Origin: Mortierella sp. BCC40632
Taxonomy: Eukaryota; Mortierellomycota; Mortierellomycetes; Mortierellales; Mortierellaceae
Direction of reading: 5' to 3'
Length of the DNA stretch: 64,000 nucleotides
Assembly (NCBI GenBank): GCA_011634665.1
Contig: WAEK01000015.1
Coordinates: 1,100,501 to 1,164,500 of the forward strand
The number at the start of each line of letters is the position of its first letter. The stretch's first letter is position 1. Below the pieces are notes generated by a model. It did no database searches and had not been told where the DNA came from. It saw nothing but the letters and a program-made list of their open reading frames with translations. The position numbers and the translations under genes are program-made. Positions 1 through 9,976 of this stretch are shown here, in pieces.

Positions 1-384
1 AATAGCTTTGCGGATCGAAACTTTTATGAAGACTGGTGGAACTGTGTGAGCTTTGACGAATGGGCACGCAAATGGAACAAACCAGTTCACCATTTTTTGC
101 TTCGACACGTCTACGATTCTTCGATCGAGTCCTTCCACCTCTCTAAATCAAATGCTGCATTTGCCACGTTCTTCTTGTCATCCTGTGTTCACGAGCTGGT
201 CATGATGGTGGTAACGAGAAAGTTCAGACTTTATTTGTTTGCCCTCCAAATGTTCCAGCTTCCGTTGATCTGGATGGGCAATAACCAGTATATCCGAGAG
301 AGGCCACGACTTGCCAACGCCTGCTTCTGGGTTGGAATGTTCTGTGGACCACCCCTGTTGGGAGTTGCCTATTGCTACGCATAA
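1..384 (+). CDS. Sterol O-acyltransferase (ARE1/ARE2-type MBOAT), C-terminal part
   Basis: The reading frame is open from the first base, so the 5' part of the gene lies outside the window; it ends with TAA at 382-384. The visible 127 residues contain the FYEDWWN motif typical of sterol O-acyltransferases and DGAT1, then RKWNKPVHHFLLRHVY, which resembles yeast Are proteins. A hydrophobic segment follows with the conserved His in SSCVHELVM, the expected catalytic His of this MBOAT family. Known family role: esterification of sterols with acyl-CoA in the ER membrane, for storage in lipid droplets. The wording of the motifs favours ARE over DGAT1. The 3' end converges on the HIT gene, with about 170 nt between the two stop codons. 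Only the last exon or exons are visible. Confidence 0.88.
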   Translation, partial: NSFADRNFYEDWWNCVSFDEWARKWNKPVHHFLLRHVYDSSIESFHLSKSNAAFATFFLSSCVHELVMMVVTRKFRLYLFALQMFQLPLIWMGNNQYIRERPRLANACFWVGMFCGPPLLGVAYCYA

Positions 385-481
385 GTGACTCTCACTTGAA
401 CGATCTTCCATGACTTTGCCTTTGCCCCTTTCTTCTCATTTCTACCTCATTTCCGCTCCCTCCCCTTCCATTCCTCCTTTA

Positions 482-487
482 AATAAA
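482..487 (+). terminator. Candidate polyadenylation signal AATAAA
   Basis: AATAAA lies 98 nt after the stop of the sterol acyltransferase gene and before the stop of the opposing HIT gene. It is placed by sequence and position only. Confidence 0.4.
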
Positions 488-555
488 GAAAAGACTGTTT
501 GATGAGAAGGTCCATTCCTCTTGAGTTGTCTGGTGTGCCTCTATTTGTTGTGGAT

Positions 556-1410
556 TTATGCGGTTCTACAGGTGGAAGCCCGTTTCTTCTGCTCAAGCTG
601 CGAGAGGAGATGAGAAAGATCCATGTACCATTCTCTGCCAATTTCATACTTTGTGCTCCGATAGTCAGATTCAAACTTGCCACCAAGAACATGAAGGTGT
701 AAATGGTCAACCGTGTTGAAAGGTGGAATGTGAAAGCCCAACCTATAGTAGCTCAGGAGGTAAGTCTGTGCACGGGGGAGGAAGGGGGAAGAGAAATGTC
801 CAAAACAAGAGTCCTGTACCTAGATTTCTCAGGACTGTGTCCATGTTTTCTCAACAATTCATGGGCTTTGTCGCGAATCATGAGCAAGAGGTTGTGGTGT
901 TCAACTCGGACTGTCTTGACACTCTCGACGTGCTCGACGGGGACGATCAAGATATGGGTCTCGGCAGCAGGGTCGAGGTCGTGAAAAGCGACTATATTCT
1001 TATCCTATTGTTGGCGAAGAGGAGATAGTTTAGCCTCAGGCCGACCATGACGCGGAGCCCGGATGATCTTCTCGGATCGGTTCATATTCATGTGCAGACA
1101 GACAAGGGCTCTTCCTTGTCTTGCATTGCCCTGCTGTAGCGCAGCGAGGCAGTGATCACGTTGTCTCGTCTCCAGTTCTCTGGGGCGTGGAAGAAAAAAG
1201 GTCAAACGGACAAGGCGACTCCTGCATCTTCACTACAGCTTATCTAGCGTGGCAACTTCTGGTCTTTCTGCATGCCTTCAGGCTAGCATGAGGGCCCTTT
1301 TTTGTGGATGAGGTCGATGGTACCTTGTAGAGAATGGCGTCCGAGGTACCACCCTCGACAATTCTACAGAACTTGCATGACCGGCAAATCAATGAAGGAA
1401 ATGGATTCAT
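556..1410 (-). CDS. Histidine triad (HIT) family nucleotide hydrolase/transferase
   Basis: Three exons on the minus strand: 1410-1324, 1004-820 and 751-556, giving 155 residues. All junctions are GT-AG and in phase; the first intron is 319 nt, the second 68 nt. Exon 1 carries a CxxC pair (C12, C15 in SCKFCRI), usual near the N-terminus of HINT-like proteins. Exon 2 has the core strand and helix (AFHDLDPAAETHILIVP). Exon 3 has the signature VDHLHLHVLG, with the triad H107, H109 and H111; the last is the expected nucleophile. Known family role: hydrolysis of nucleotide phosphoramidates or dinucleotides. The closest type appears to be HINT3/aprataxin-like HIT proteins. The ATG at 1408-1410 is the first in-frame Met of exon 1. 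It diverges from the RRT8-like gene. Confidence 0.85.
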
Positions 1411-1961
1411 CCTGCGGAATAGGACAAGACTGCTGACGAAACACGAAATGACTCGTGTCTCGTAGTAAAGCTCTTGTAACTCTGCCTCGCCTCACTAAGC
1501 AGAAAGTGTAAGGAAGGGATCCGCGGGGGTGATGATGGTGCCACAGTCCAATGCAGGTTCTAATCTTTTTGGGGCGAAAAAAAAAAAAAAAAAAAAAGTG
1601 GAGAGACAGAAGACAGGCAAATTGGCGGCGGGGCGGCCTTCCAAAAAGCCACTTCCAAGCTTGGGACATTGGGGCCTGGGAGGCATTCGAGTCTGTCATT
1701 AACTCGCCCCATTCTCTCTTGACCTTTCTACATCTCTTTCTTCGCCAACCCCACCAACTCCACCGACCATCAAGTGCTCAGACAACTAGGACAGAACTGC
1801 TCCAAGGCATTCCAAGAATTCATCAAGATTTCACTCCTCCTTCTCGCTTCTTGGTCCTTCTTGCTTCTTTTCGAATCCCATTCCTCCTCCCTTCCTCTTC
1901 TTTCCCTCCTTCCTCCTCCTCCCCCCCCAAAAAAAAAAGATACACCCGACTTCTCGCAACA
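1411..1961. promoter_or_regulatory. Divergent intergenic region between HIT and RRT8/LDS-like genes
   Basis: 550 nt separate the two start codons. The stretch contains an A tract of about 20 nt near 1578-1597, a long pyrimidine-rich block upstream of the plus-strand gene (about 1710-1928), and no clear TATA box. It probably holds both promoters. Confidence 0.45.
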
Positions 1962-3096
1962 ATGGTCCTTCCGGCGCCAGCATACCCGGTCATGGGTGTC
2001 ATTTATCTCACCCGCAATATCTCAACTCTTGGTCCACAATTCATCCGATCTCTTTGCTGGGCCCTTGGTGTCGCAGTTTCAACCATTACTCCATTGGTTG
2101 CGCTTACATTCAAGTACCAGAACAGAATCATCAGTAGCGTCATCGACACAACCTTCCCCAGGATTGCAGGGATGAAGATTCTTGGGATCGGCGTTCAGAC
2201 CTGGTCAACCATGTTTTTGACCATGGGTGAGTCCTCGCTATTAGTAGCTCTCATCATGGGTGAGGTCTTCAAGAAGGAAAAGACCAAGGGTCTCTTCCAG
2301 AGTGTTCTTGCCAAGGAGCGGGTCGAGGTCGGACCCCTGGCCAAAGTAACAGAGAATGGGATGATCAAAGTCTCGACAACCACCGAAAGCTCGTCAGGAT
2401 CGACTAGGAGAGATCTTCGGGTACAGACTTCACACTACGGACAACGGATGGGACTTTGGATGTTGACACTGCCGTTGAACTTTGTGCCGGTGCTGGGACC
2501 GATGGCATTTTGCTATATCAACGGCAAGGCTCGGAGCCAGTACGTGCACAAGCGCTACTTTGACATGAAGGATATGACCCAACAGGAGCGGGACGACTGG
2601 ATCAAGGCCCACAGGGTAAATTGCTTTTGCCTCATCTGGGTCTTTGTGCCCCAAAAGGATGCTCTCTCTTTGTTCGACCCTCATGACCATAGGTTTATGA
2701 GCACGATCAAACAACTTTGTAGTGCAAAACAGCTGATCTCATTTCCTGGGGCTTTATGCTTTTTTAGAGCCAGTACACGACATTTGGCGTGCTTGCCCAG
2801 GGCCTCGAGTTGATCCCCTTCATCGGCATTCTATTTGGCTTCACAAACACGATAGGGTATGGGTAGCGACTAACCTTTGGCACGATCCCTGCTATGACCT
2901 TGACCCTTGTCCTTGAATTTCTGAATGCCTTTCCGTGTCTCAATTGAAGGGAGTCAGTGACTGACACGACCGAAACCTGATCCATTTTTTGCTTCCCGTT
3001 GCTAGATCTGCTCTGTGGGCAAGAGACTTTGAGCGACAGCAGAGTGAACTGAGAAATAACAAGATGCGTGAGGCAGCCGGCAGTGTCCCACGCTAA
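1962..3096 (+). CDS. RRT8/LDS-like (EI24-related) multispan membrane protein
   Basis: Three exons: 1962-2615, 2768-2856 and 3006-3096, giving 277 residues with all phases consistent. The start ATG follows a pyrimidine-rich leader and A tract. Hydrophobic segments lie around residues 5-50 (YPVMGVIYLTRN onward), 60-95, 165-190 and in the second exon. The conserved-looking C-terminal signature runs NFVPVLGP, a gap, LELIPFIGI, FTNTIG and then ALWARDFE. This order is familiar from yeast Rrt8/Lds1/Lds2 and related fungal proteins, which sit on lipid droplets or the outer spore wall. The biochemical function of the family is not well known. A middle stretch of about residues 110-165 is hydrophilic and lies between membrane segments. 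EI24 is a more distant alternative label. Confidence 0.68.
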
Positions 3097-3845
3097 GAAC
3101 ACACGATTCGAGCGTGCCTCCCCTCAGCTGTCACCTCCTTAGCCCTGTATATTATATCCCCTTGGTGCCTAGTTACCCTTAGGCAAGCTTTGTAATTTCT
3201 TTCTCAAGACCCTCCCCACTCTATAAACCTATTGTTGATCATAGCAACTTTGATATGTCCATCTAGACTTGCTAGCCAGGACATGGGTCATTTGGAAACA
3301 AACATCTCTCTTGGGCTCGAGGTGGCGTTAATGACGATAGTGTTTTATCTGACAGAAATTCACTGCCTCTCAGCTGAGAGACATCCTTGTCAGAGAAATG
3401 GTTGGGCCCTCGCCTAGATTTTGTGAAAATCGCTGATTGAACCGCAAGGCGCGCAAAGATCAGAGCTAGAAAAAAAAAAAAAGATGAAACTCCAATTAGA
3501 GCACTGAATATAGAAGGGAAAGTCTTCAAGCAACTACACAAGACAGAAGAATGACTGAAAGCAATGTTAAGCATGACGCTGAGGAAAAATCCAAAGGAGG
3601 ACTAGAAGAGCCTCTCTTTCTATTCTTATGTTTCCTCAAGAATAGCAAAGGTCATGGTGCCACCGCCATTTCACTAGTAGAGGAGAAAAGTTGTCTAGGC
3701 CTTGGCGTACGAGGGGGTGCATGGCGAAGACGTGTAAAGGCACAAAAAAACGACACCCGGACTTGGGTCACGCCCAAGCTAATTCTGGTGCGCCCAATGC
3801 GCCCGCTCTTATTTTTGGCATCGCCACCAAACAAATAGGGCTGAA
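3097..3845. other. Intergenic, nothing recognised
   Basis: About 750 nt between two plus-strand genes. Short open frames on both strands have no recognisable content. An A tract lies near 3470-3482. Confidence 0.5.
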
Positions 3846-5555
3846 ATGTTCATGAGACGGTGTACATTCCATCCTTCTTCATCAATCACCAACCTAATGT
3901 TCTCTTACGCATTATCTTTTGCCCCACGCACCGTTGCCTCCGCGCTGGGCTACGACTTTAGTGATGACCACAACAACGGCGACGGCAATGATGACAGTAT
4001 AGATCACGACAACTCAACCTGCACCTCTATGACCAACAGGGCGCTGGCACTCCCTGAAATCCTTTATTCCATAGGCCAGCATCTCGATGGCCTAGAGCGG
4101 AGACAGTGCCTCCTCGTGTCGCGTTCATGGTACAATGTCTTCCTTGCTCTCCTTTGGGAGAACGTTCAAGTCGATGGCATTGTATTTTGTTCACATATCA
4201 TGCTTCGCCGATTGGAGAACCACGTCCATCTTTTAAAGCGATTGTTCATCAACCACAGCAGTGCTGACCTCTCTGAGTCGACTATCACGCTCATCACTAT
4301 CCCGCGAATCCTCAGTCTCAGCGGCATGGAGCACCTACAATCTTTGGATATATCTCCTGACAGCGTGCTTCCTTGGCGATTCCTCCAAACACACTTGACT
4401 CACCTCTCTGGATTGAGGGCGCTAAAAATACGCAACTTTTTGGATGCCAAGGGAGACTTCCGCGTCGTGGACATCCTAAAGATTTGCCCAAGACTGGTGT
4501 GTCTTCATGTTAGCGGGAGTCAACAGAGCACAAGAGTTATTTCATCAGAATCAGTCGCTCCTTTAGGCTCTGAAAATAGCCAGGACATTCAGGGGAACCA
4601 AGAGATATTCCCTCTGGAACGACTTCAACTCTCCGGATTATTATGGCAGTCAAATAACATTGTTAATCTCGCCCGATATTGCCCAGAGCTGACTCAACTC
4701 TCCCTTGTCGGCCTGCCCAAGACAGACTGGGACTGGACTGTGGAGACAGCGGAACAATTAACTCAATACTGTCCAAAGATTTCCAGTCTTCATATCAATC
4801 CTCGATTCTGGTCTGTAGTCACGGCTGCTGTTTTGACACGGCTGTTGGAACGTCTTCCTCTGTTGGTCTCGTTCAAAGTGCCGCGTTGCGAGTTTAATCA
4901 AGAAACGTTCGAGGCGCTCAGGAGACACATTTTGACTCTCCAGGAGCTGGATCTGTCATTCACCCGTAAAACTGGGCTAACAAGTGCAATGTTGATGGAA
5001 CTCATGGCTCAGGCTATCAATCTGCGCTATTTGGATTCTTCTGGAACTACGCTTGACCTTCAGATGCTCACCTCCGAAGTCAAGGCGGAGGAGAGGAAAT
5101 TACTGAGAATGAGCTCAGCCTCAGTATCGGTGTACTCAGCGAACAATGAGCTTGGCCGAATCTCTGTGACACCATGGAGATGTCATAAACTGGAAGTGCT
5201 CAAGTTTGGATTCCAAGCGATCCACCCAGGCTGCAGCGACACACACCGAATCTACGAATACCTTGGTCAGTTGACTTGGCTTCAGGAGCTGCATATATTA
5301 CCAAATTACTTCCCAGTTCAATTCGTGGAAGGACTGGCCAAACTTGATACGTTGAAGAATCTAAGGGTCTTCAGTGTCCACCCGGCGAACAAGCCCCTCG
5401 AGGAGGAAGTCGCTGTGTGGATGGGTACAGCGTGGCCCAAACTCAAGACTTTGAGGATATATACTCATGAAGATGATGTTGACCAACCACAGACTATCAT
5501 GAAATGGTTACGACAGGTCGGCCGTGAGGATATTGAAGTGCTTGGGTGTGAATAG
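3846..5555 (+). CDS. F-box-like / leucine-rich-repeat-like protein
   Basis: A single uninterrupted frame of 569 residues. The first Met is at 3846, but an internal Met at 4029 (MTNRALALPEIL) is a likely alternative start, because the preceding 61 residues are low in similarity to anything and include an Asp/Asn-rich run. From there an F-box-like helix bundle is visible: LPEILYSIGQHL, RRQCLLVSRSW and ALLWENVQV. The rest is a series of degenerate leucine-rich segments such as LQSLDIS, LRALKIRNF, LTQLSLVGLP and LQELDLS, ending in LKTLRIYTHED. Known role of this architecture: substrate receptor of SCF ubiquitin ligases, with the F-box binding Skp1 and the repeats binding the target. The target cannot be inferred. 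Early-diverging fungi carry large families of such proteins. Confidence 0.75.
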   Translation: MFMRRCTFHPSSSITNLMFSYALSFAPRTVASALGYDFSDDHNNGDGNDDSIDHDNSTCTSMTNRALALPEILYSIGQHLDGLERRQCLLVSRSWYNVFLALLWENVQVDGIVFCSHIMLRRLENHVHLLKRLFINHSSADLSESTITLITIPRILSLSGMEHLQSLDISPDSVLPWRFLQTHLTHLSGLRALKIRNFLDAKGDFRVVDILKICPRLVCLHVSGSQQSTRVISSESVAPLGSENSQDIQGNQEIFPLERLQLSGLLWQSNNIVNLARYCPELTQLSLVGLPKTDWDWTVETAEQLTQYCPKISSLHINPRFWSVVTAAVLTRLLERLPLLVSFKVPRCEFNQETFEALRRHILTLQELDLSFTRKTGLTSAMLMELMAQAINLRYLDSSGTTLDLQMLTSEVKAEERKLLRMSSASVSVYSANNELGRISVTPWRCHKLEVLKFGFQAIHPGCSDTHRIYEYLGQLTWLQELHILPNYFPVQFVEGLAKLDTLKNLRVFSVHPANKPLEEEVAVWMGTAWPKLKTLRIYTHEDDVDQPQTIMKWLRQVGREDIEVLGCE

Positions 5556-5557
5556 TG

Positions 5558-5563
5558 AATAAA
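5558..5563 (+). terminator. Candidate polyadenylation signal AATAAA
   Basis: AATAAA starts three bases after the TAG stop of the F-box gene. It is unusually close, so it may not be the signal used. Confidence 0.3.
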
Positions 5564-5794
5564 GAGCCTCACTCCCTCACTCTCCAGAACGTGACTGCAC
5601 TTCAGCTCCATTGACAACTCAATGATCAAGGCTTCTGTTCAAGTTCTCCTAACCTTGCTCATCCAAGTGCTTGCATGTCGACGCGTTGAAAGAGAGAAGA
5701 ATCCTAATCCCATAAAAGTAGAAAGCATTCAAATCAAGTGTATTCACGCCATTCCCAAACCTTCTCCTCTCCATCCATCGACAAGTCTTTCATC

Positions 5795-8164
5795 ATGAAG
5801 CTAATAATGTACCTCGGACAGGTCAACCAAGGAATTCACCAACACAATGCTTCCAAGGTCTGCATGTTTTTTAAGGTCTACTCTAAGCATACGGATAATT
5901 TACTCCACGACTCTACCGAACATGTAAGCTTATGGAGGAAGTATATTATCCCATCCTCTTATAGAACCGTACTGAGAACTACGATACAGAGTGATCAGGT
6001 CTACTCTTTGCTAACTCGTTGCTACTCCTTCGTTATTGCTTTGATCTTGATCGACTTGTCAAGGTGTACGAGATAGAGGACGAGTGCAAGAAAAGACTCT
6101 CGCCAGTGTGGGCTGAGGTTGTATTCCATCACATTATGGTGTGCAGAGCAGTATCAGCTAAGGATTATTCCACGGCATACACTGAGCAGAACGCAACAGT
6201 CAAGTAGGTCTTGGACCAATATATGTGTCAATTTCAATTTCTCAAATGGAAAGGGGGAAAAATAGCTCACACTATTCTCCATTGCCTATATTTCTCACTG
6301 AACAGTGCATTTTTACGAGAGTTTATCAACATGACAAGCTGGTCCTTGGAGATTCTCTATACGCTTAATGAGGACCTTCGGAGCCTGGCCATTCTGGTAT
6401 TGGATTTGATCCGCGGTTGAACCTGATGCAATAGCCCATCAAAGCAATGACTCTTCGACTGACTTGACTCCTCTGTACACACTTGCGTAGGCTGATAAAC
6501 AGGCAATTGAGAATGGCGATACACCTTCGAAGCTTGAAGACTGCGCCCGAACCCTCAACAAATCCTTTACGCATTGTATTACGGATAGGTAAGGATTTAT
6601 CTGGAGTCAACTCATTTCAGCATTTGTCTCCTCGTGGATAGACACATGGATCTGTCGGAATTAAAATCTGCCACTAGACAACTCACAGCATCACTGGACT
6701 CTTTTTTATTTTTTAATACTGGAAAAAAAAAAAAAAAAAAAAAAAGATCTCCTTTAGACGTGTCTAGAAAATGGGGAACATACTACATGATCGCTCTTCT
6801 GTTCAAGACTTACTTCAAGGTAACTGCCTTCAACCACCTTTGACCAGTTTCCACCTCTGCCTAACAGTGTAAAGGATGCTTGATTGCCGAGCGCCCTAGT
6901 CTTTAACTAGCTTGATGAATTTTCTCCCTTCCTCTTTGTTAGCTAAAGTCGCATAATCTGTGCAAGAGTATTAATCGTGCGACTTCTGTCGCAATCCTTC
7001 CACGATTGGAAGAGTTCCCATTACCCCATCAAGTCATGGCTCGCTATCACTTTGGTGTCCTCGCATTCTTCAATGAAGACTTTAAGAAAGTAACACAGCA
7101 CTGACATGTTAGAAGGCTAAATGAAGAAGAGGCCATTGTTGTTGTACCTTAACTGACTCAGCTTTGTTTTTACTCGCTCCTTCCTTCCTTTTTTTTTTTT
7201 GTCGCACCTTCTTGTTTTAGGCTGAGCTAGATCTTCAATTTGCGCTCGACAACACGCCAAAGCGATTTCAAAGCAATCGACGACTGATTCTCCATTATTT
7301 GATACCGACAAAGCTCGTTGACGGCGTTGTACCCACGAATGCATTACTGGATGAGACTCCCGAGATTCATGAGATCTATGGACCTTTGACGACGGCGATC
7401 AAAACAGGCAACGTACAGACATTTGACGAAGTACTTGCCAAGTTTGCTCCACGTTTAGTTAGTCTCGGAACTTATTTGACCGTGGAGCGCGCTAGGAACG
7501 TCGTTGTTCGAACGCTCTTTAACAGAGTGTAAGTATTAAGAGGGAATAAGAGGGATCGGATGATTTCTTTTCTTTTTTTTTTTTTGATTTTATTTCATTT
7601 TATTTTATTTTTTTGTTGACAATTTTGAGGTTGGGTATTGGGTTATAGATACAAGATAATGGACCGGTCGAGCAAGCTTTCGATCAGCGTATTCCAGTCG
7701 GCCTTGGCATTTGTGAAGGTTGAAATGGATGAGGACGAAGTCGAGTGCATGATAGCCAACATGATTTTACCAGGTAATAAGAAAAATGGGTTTGAAAAAA
7801 AAAAAGGAGAGAAGGAAAAATAGGGCAATGCTTTGCTGCGATAATCCTGGTCAAACTTCTGTGCTACTGTGTTTGTTAGCTTTTTTAAAAAAAAAAAGGG
7901 AAAGTCGAGCTCTCTTTAGCCATTGTTCGCTCTGGTGTTGATTTCATCCCCAAGCCCCATCCTCCATGCTGTAGACTATAGAGATATAAGAGGAAAGGGG
8001 ATGAGGAGAGAGGGAAAGAACATGTAATGCCTGAGGTGAAAGCTAATACTTTATGTTCACTAATACTATAGGGATATATCCGAGGATACATCTCGCGAGA
8101 GAAACGAGTTCTTGTCCTCAGTCAAAAAAGCCCCTTCCCTAATCCCAAACGTCAACAGTTGTGA
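5795..8164 (+). CDS. PCI-domain protein of the PCID2 / Thp1 / CSN12 family
   Basis: Nine exons fit: 5795-5923, 6064-6203, 6306-6396, 6491-6588, 6747-6819, 6943-7089, 7221-7528, 7649-7773 and 8072-8164, about 400 residues like human PCID2. Recognisable blocks are SRKWGTYYMIALLFKTYFK, LHYLIPTKLVDG, FDEVLAKF, TLFNRVYKIMD and a C-terminal GYIRGYIS, all aligning in order with PCID2. Known family role: the TREX-2 mRNA export complex (Thp1/PCID2 with Sac3 and Sem1); fungal members are often named COP9 subunit 12. Two oddities: the acceptor of intron 4 (AG at 6745-6746) is preceded by 23 A, and the junction of exons 8 and 9 is off by one base when GT-AG is used (GGG at 8071-8073). With canonical splicing the last exon would read a different, unconserved frame. 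The extra base may be an assembly error or a real lesion. Confidence 0.82.
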
Positions 8165-8211
8165 CCAAGAACAGATAGTAGTCTCCAGAATTGTCAATAG
8201 AATGATTGATA

Positions 8212-8245
<34 letters not shown>

Positions 8246-9065
8246 AGGAACCGTGTCACTGTTCTCACACAAGATACATAAAGCCAAGCCCACTTCCACA
8301 AAAAGCGAACGTTATCACTCCTGGTATTTGAATTCATAGTAGCCTTACTTTACCTACTTAGGAGGGTAGAGGGGAGCTGAATATTCCAATCTTGCATGTC
8401 GCTTTCTTTCGAGTTAGTGCTCGGCTCTCTCAAAACTGTATTTGAGAGTTGGGCTAGAAATACTGTTCATGAAATTTTCATGATCTATTGCTTGTTGCCT
8501 CTCTTTTGGAGACCCCTGAACCCAAGTGTCCATGGCCCTCTTGTCGAATCCATCATTCGCCCTGAACCCAAGGCTAGAACCAGTGTTCGACAGGACGCCT
8601 TGGTGGGGTGCAATGCCAGGAACCGCCGAACGGGTTCTGGCTGGGTAGGGGCCGTATTTGTTTTTGTTGCTGCTATCACTGCTGCTGCCACCTCTACTGA
8701 TTGGACGAAGGGGGTGATTTGGGTCTAGTTTTAGTGTTTGATGTGTTTAAGAAAGATAGAGGAAGAGAAGGAAAGGGAGGACGTTTAGGAAAAGTCAAGT
8801 TTCGACAAGACAGGTGTTTTATGTTTGTTAGTGGCAATAGATTTGCTGTGAAGAGGAGCTTCGATCGTTTCCTTGGCCCTTTTTTTTTTTTTTTTTTTTT
8901 CAGTCCCCAGAATATAAAGAATAAACCCCCATCACGACCTCCATCCACACTGCCGCACTCCACAAAGTGGGTCATATCCAAACGACGACGTCTAACGTTC
9001 GCGTGATGGCCTATTGAATAAACTGGCTTCTTTTTACTCCACACACACGCACACTACCATCACCA
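8165..9065. other. Intergenic between convergent genes, with A32 and T22 tracts
   Basis: No convincing gene. Contains A32 at 8213-8244, just after the PCID2-like stop, and T22 around 8879-8900. Confidence 0.5.
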
Positions 9066-9976
9066 CTAACCATGCCCCACTGTCGATGCTCCGCTTTGAG
9101 CGTATATGTTGGGTTTCTTTTTTAGCACTTTGGCGTTGTATTTGAGGGTAAACATAGCACCATAAGTAATATCGATGGATGGGGGATAGAAGATCGAGGC
9201 CTGAAATGAAAATTTCAAGGCCTTTGGACTCACCTTTCTCCTTTATCTCTTTGGACGTATGCTTGGGTACCGGTGTATCCCTATTGCCTTGCTTCTTTCT
9301 TGAGCATACCTCCCTGGTTTGTGACGAACCCTGATCGACAGGGAAAGATCCAAAATCCAGGCTAGGTACCCACCTCAAAAGCTCGTTGTCAGTTAATCCT
9401 TTGATCATGGATGGATCAGTGGATGGTGAGGCTGTCGAGGACCTGATCGGGCCCTGATCCTAAGAGAGGAAAAAATGGCCGAGATGCGGCCGTGCATCGC
9501 AAATACACAACACCTCAAGAGGTTAGAGTAAATATTGTATACCAATTTGATAAGTTTGTACAGAGGAGCCATCACCCTACCTGAGATGTGAGGACTATTG
9601 GCTCCTCAACCAAATGACCAGCCTGCTGAACCATACTTGATAAGGCGAATGACTGGGGACAAAATTGGGCATTCGGGTCGTTTAGAGTTTCCATAAAGTA
9701 CATAGAATTCACTTGAGGTAGGGGTGACTGGACTGAATGGTTGGCCCTCCACTGTTCGTTTTGTTGCTGCTCGAGTAGATATCGTTCAACCTCCTGAAGA
9801 CTGGCAGGTTGTTGTCCGATCATTTGCTGTGCATTTTGCAGCTGTTCAGGAGATTGTTGTTGATCTGGATGTTGGTGGTAAGTTTTCTGCTCGGGGTACT
9901 GAATTTCATAACCATTGAATAGGAAATCACCGCCACCAGGGGACGAAAAGGAGCCTTCCTCGAAATTTCCCGACAT
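9066..9976 (-). CDS. Unrecognised glutamine-rich protein
   Basis: Three exons fit on the minus strand: 9976-9581, 9459-9310 and 9200-9066, giving 226 residues with every junction GT-AG and in phase. I chose the donor at 9309 (GTATGC) because a later donor at 9233 would leave an intron of only 33 nt and a poor C-terminus. The first 130 residues are rich in Gln, Asn, Pro and Ser, with runs such as QQQSPEQLQNAQQM. The second exon has an acidic-hydrophobic stretch (TDNELLRWVPSLDFG). The third exon reads IDITYGAMFTLKYNAKVLKKK and ends GHG. No domain was recognised. The composition would suit a transcription-related or condensate-type protein, but that is only a guess from composition. Confidence 0.5.

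Noticed and set aside
1551..1961. N-terminal extension of the RRT8/LDS-like frame
   Set aside because: The frame happens to be open upstream through the A tract and the pyrimidine-rich leader. The ATG at 1962 starts where family similarity begins.
8112..8339. Frame containing poly-Lys after the PCID2-like gene
   Set aside because: It runs through A32 in a frame different from the conserved C-terminus; the conserved frame stops at 8164.
9034..9233. Alternative last exon of the Gln-rich protein ending VVCVCVE
   Set aside because: It would need a 33-nt intron and gives an implausible tail made from a GT repeat; the 9310/9200 junction is in phase with a normal intron length.
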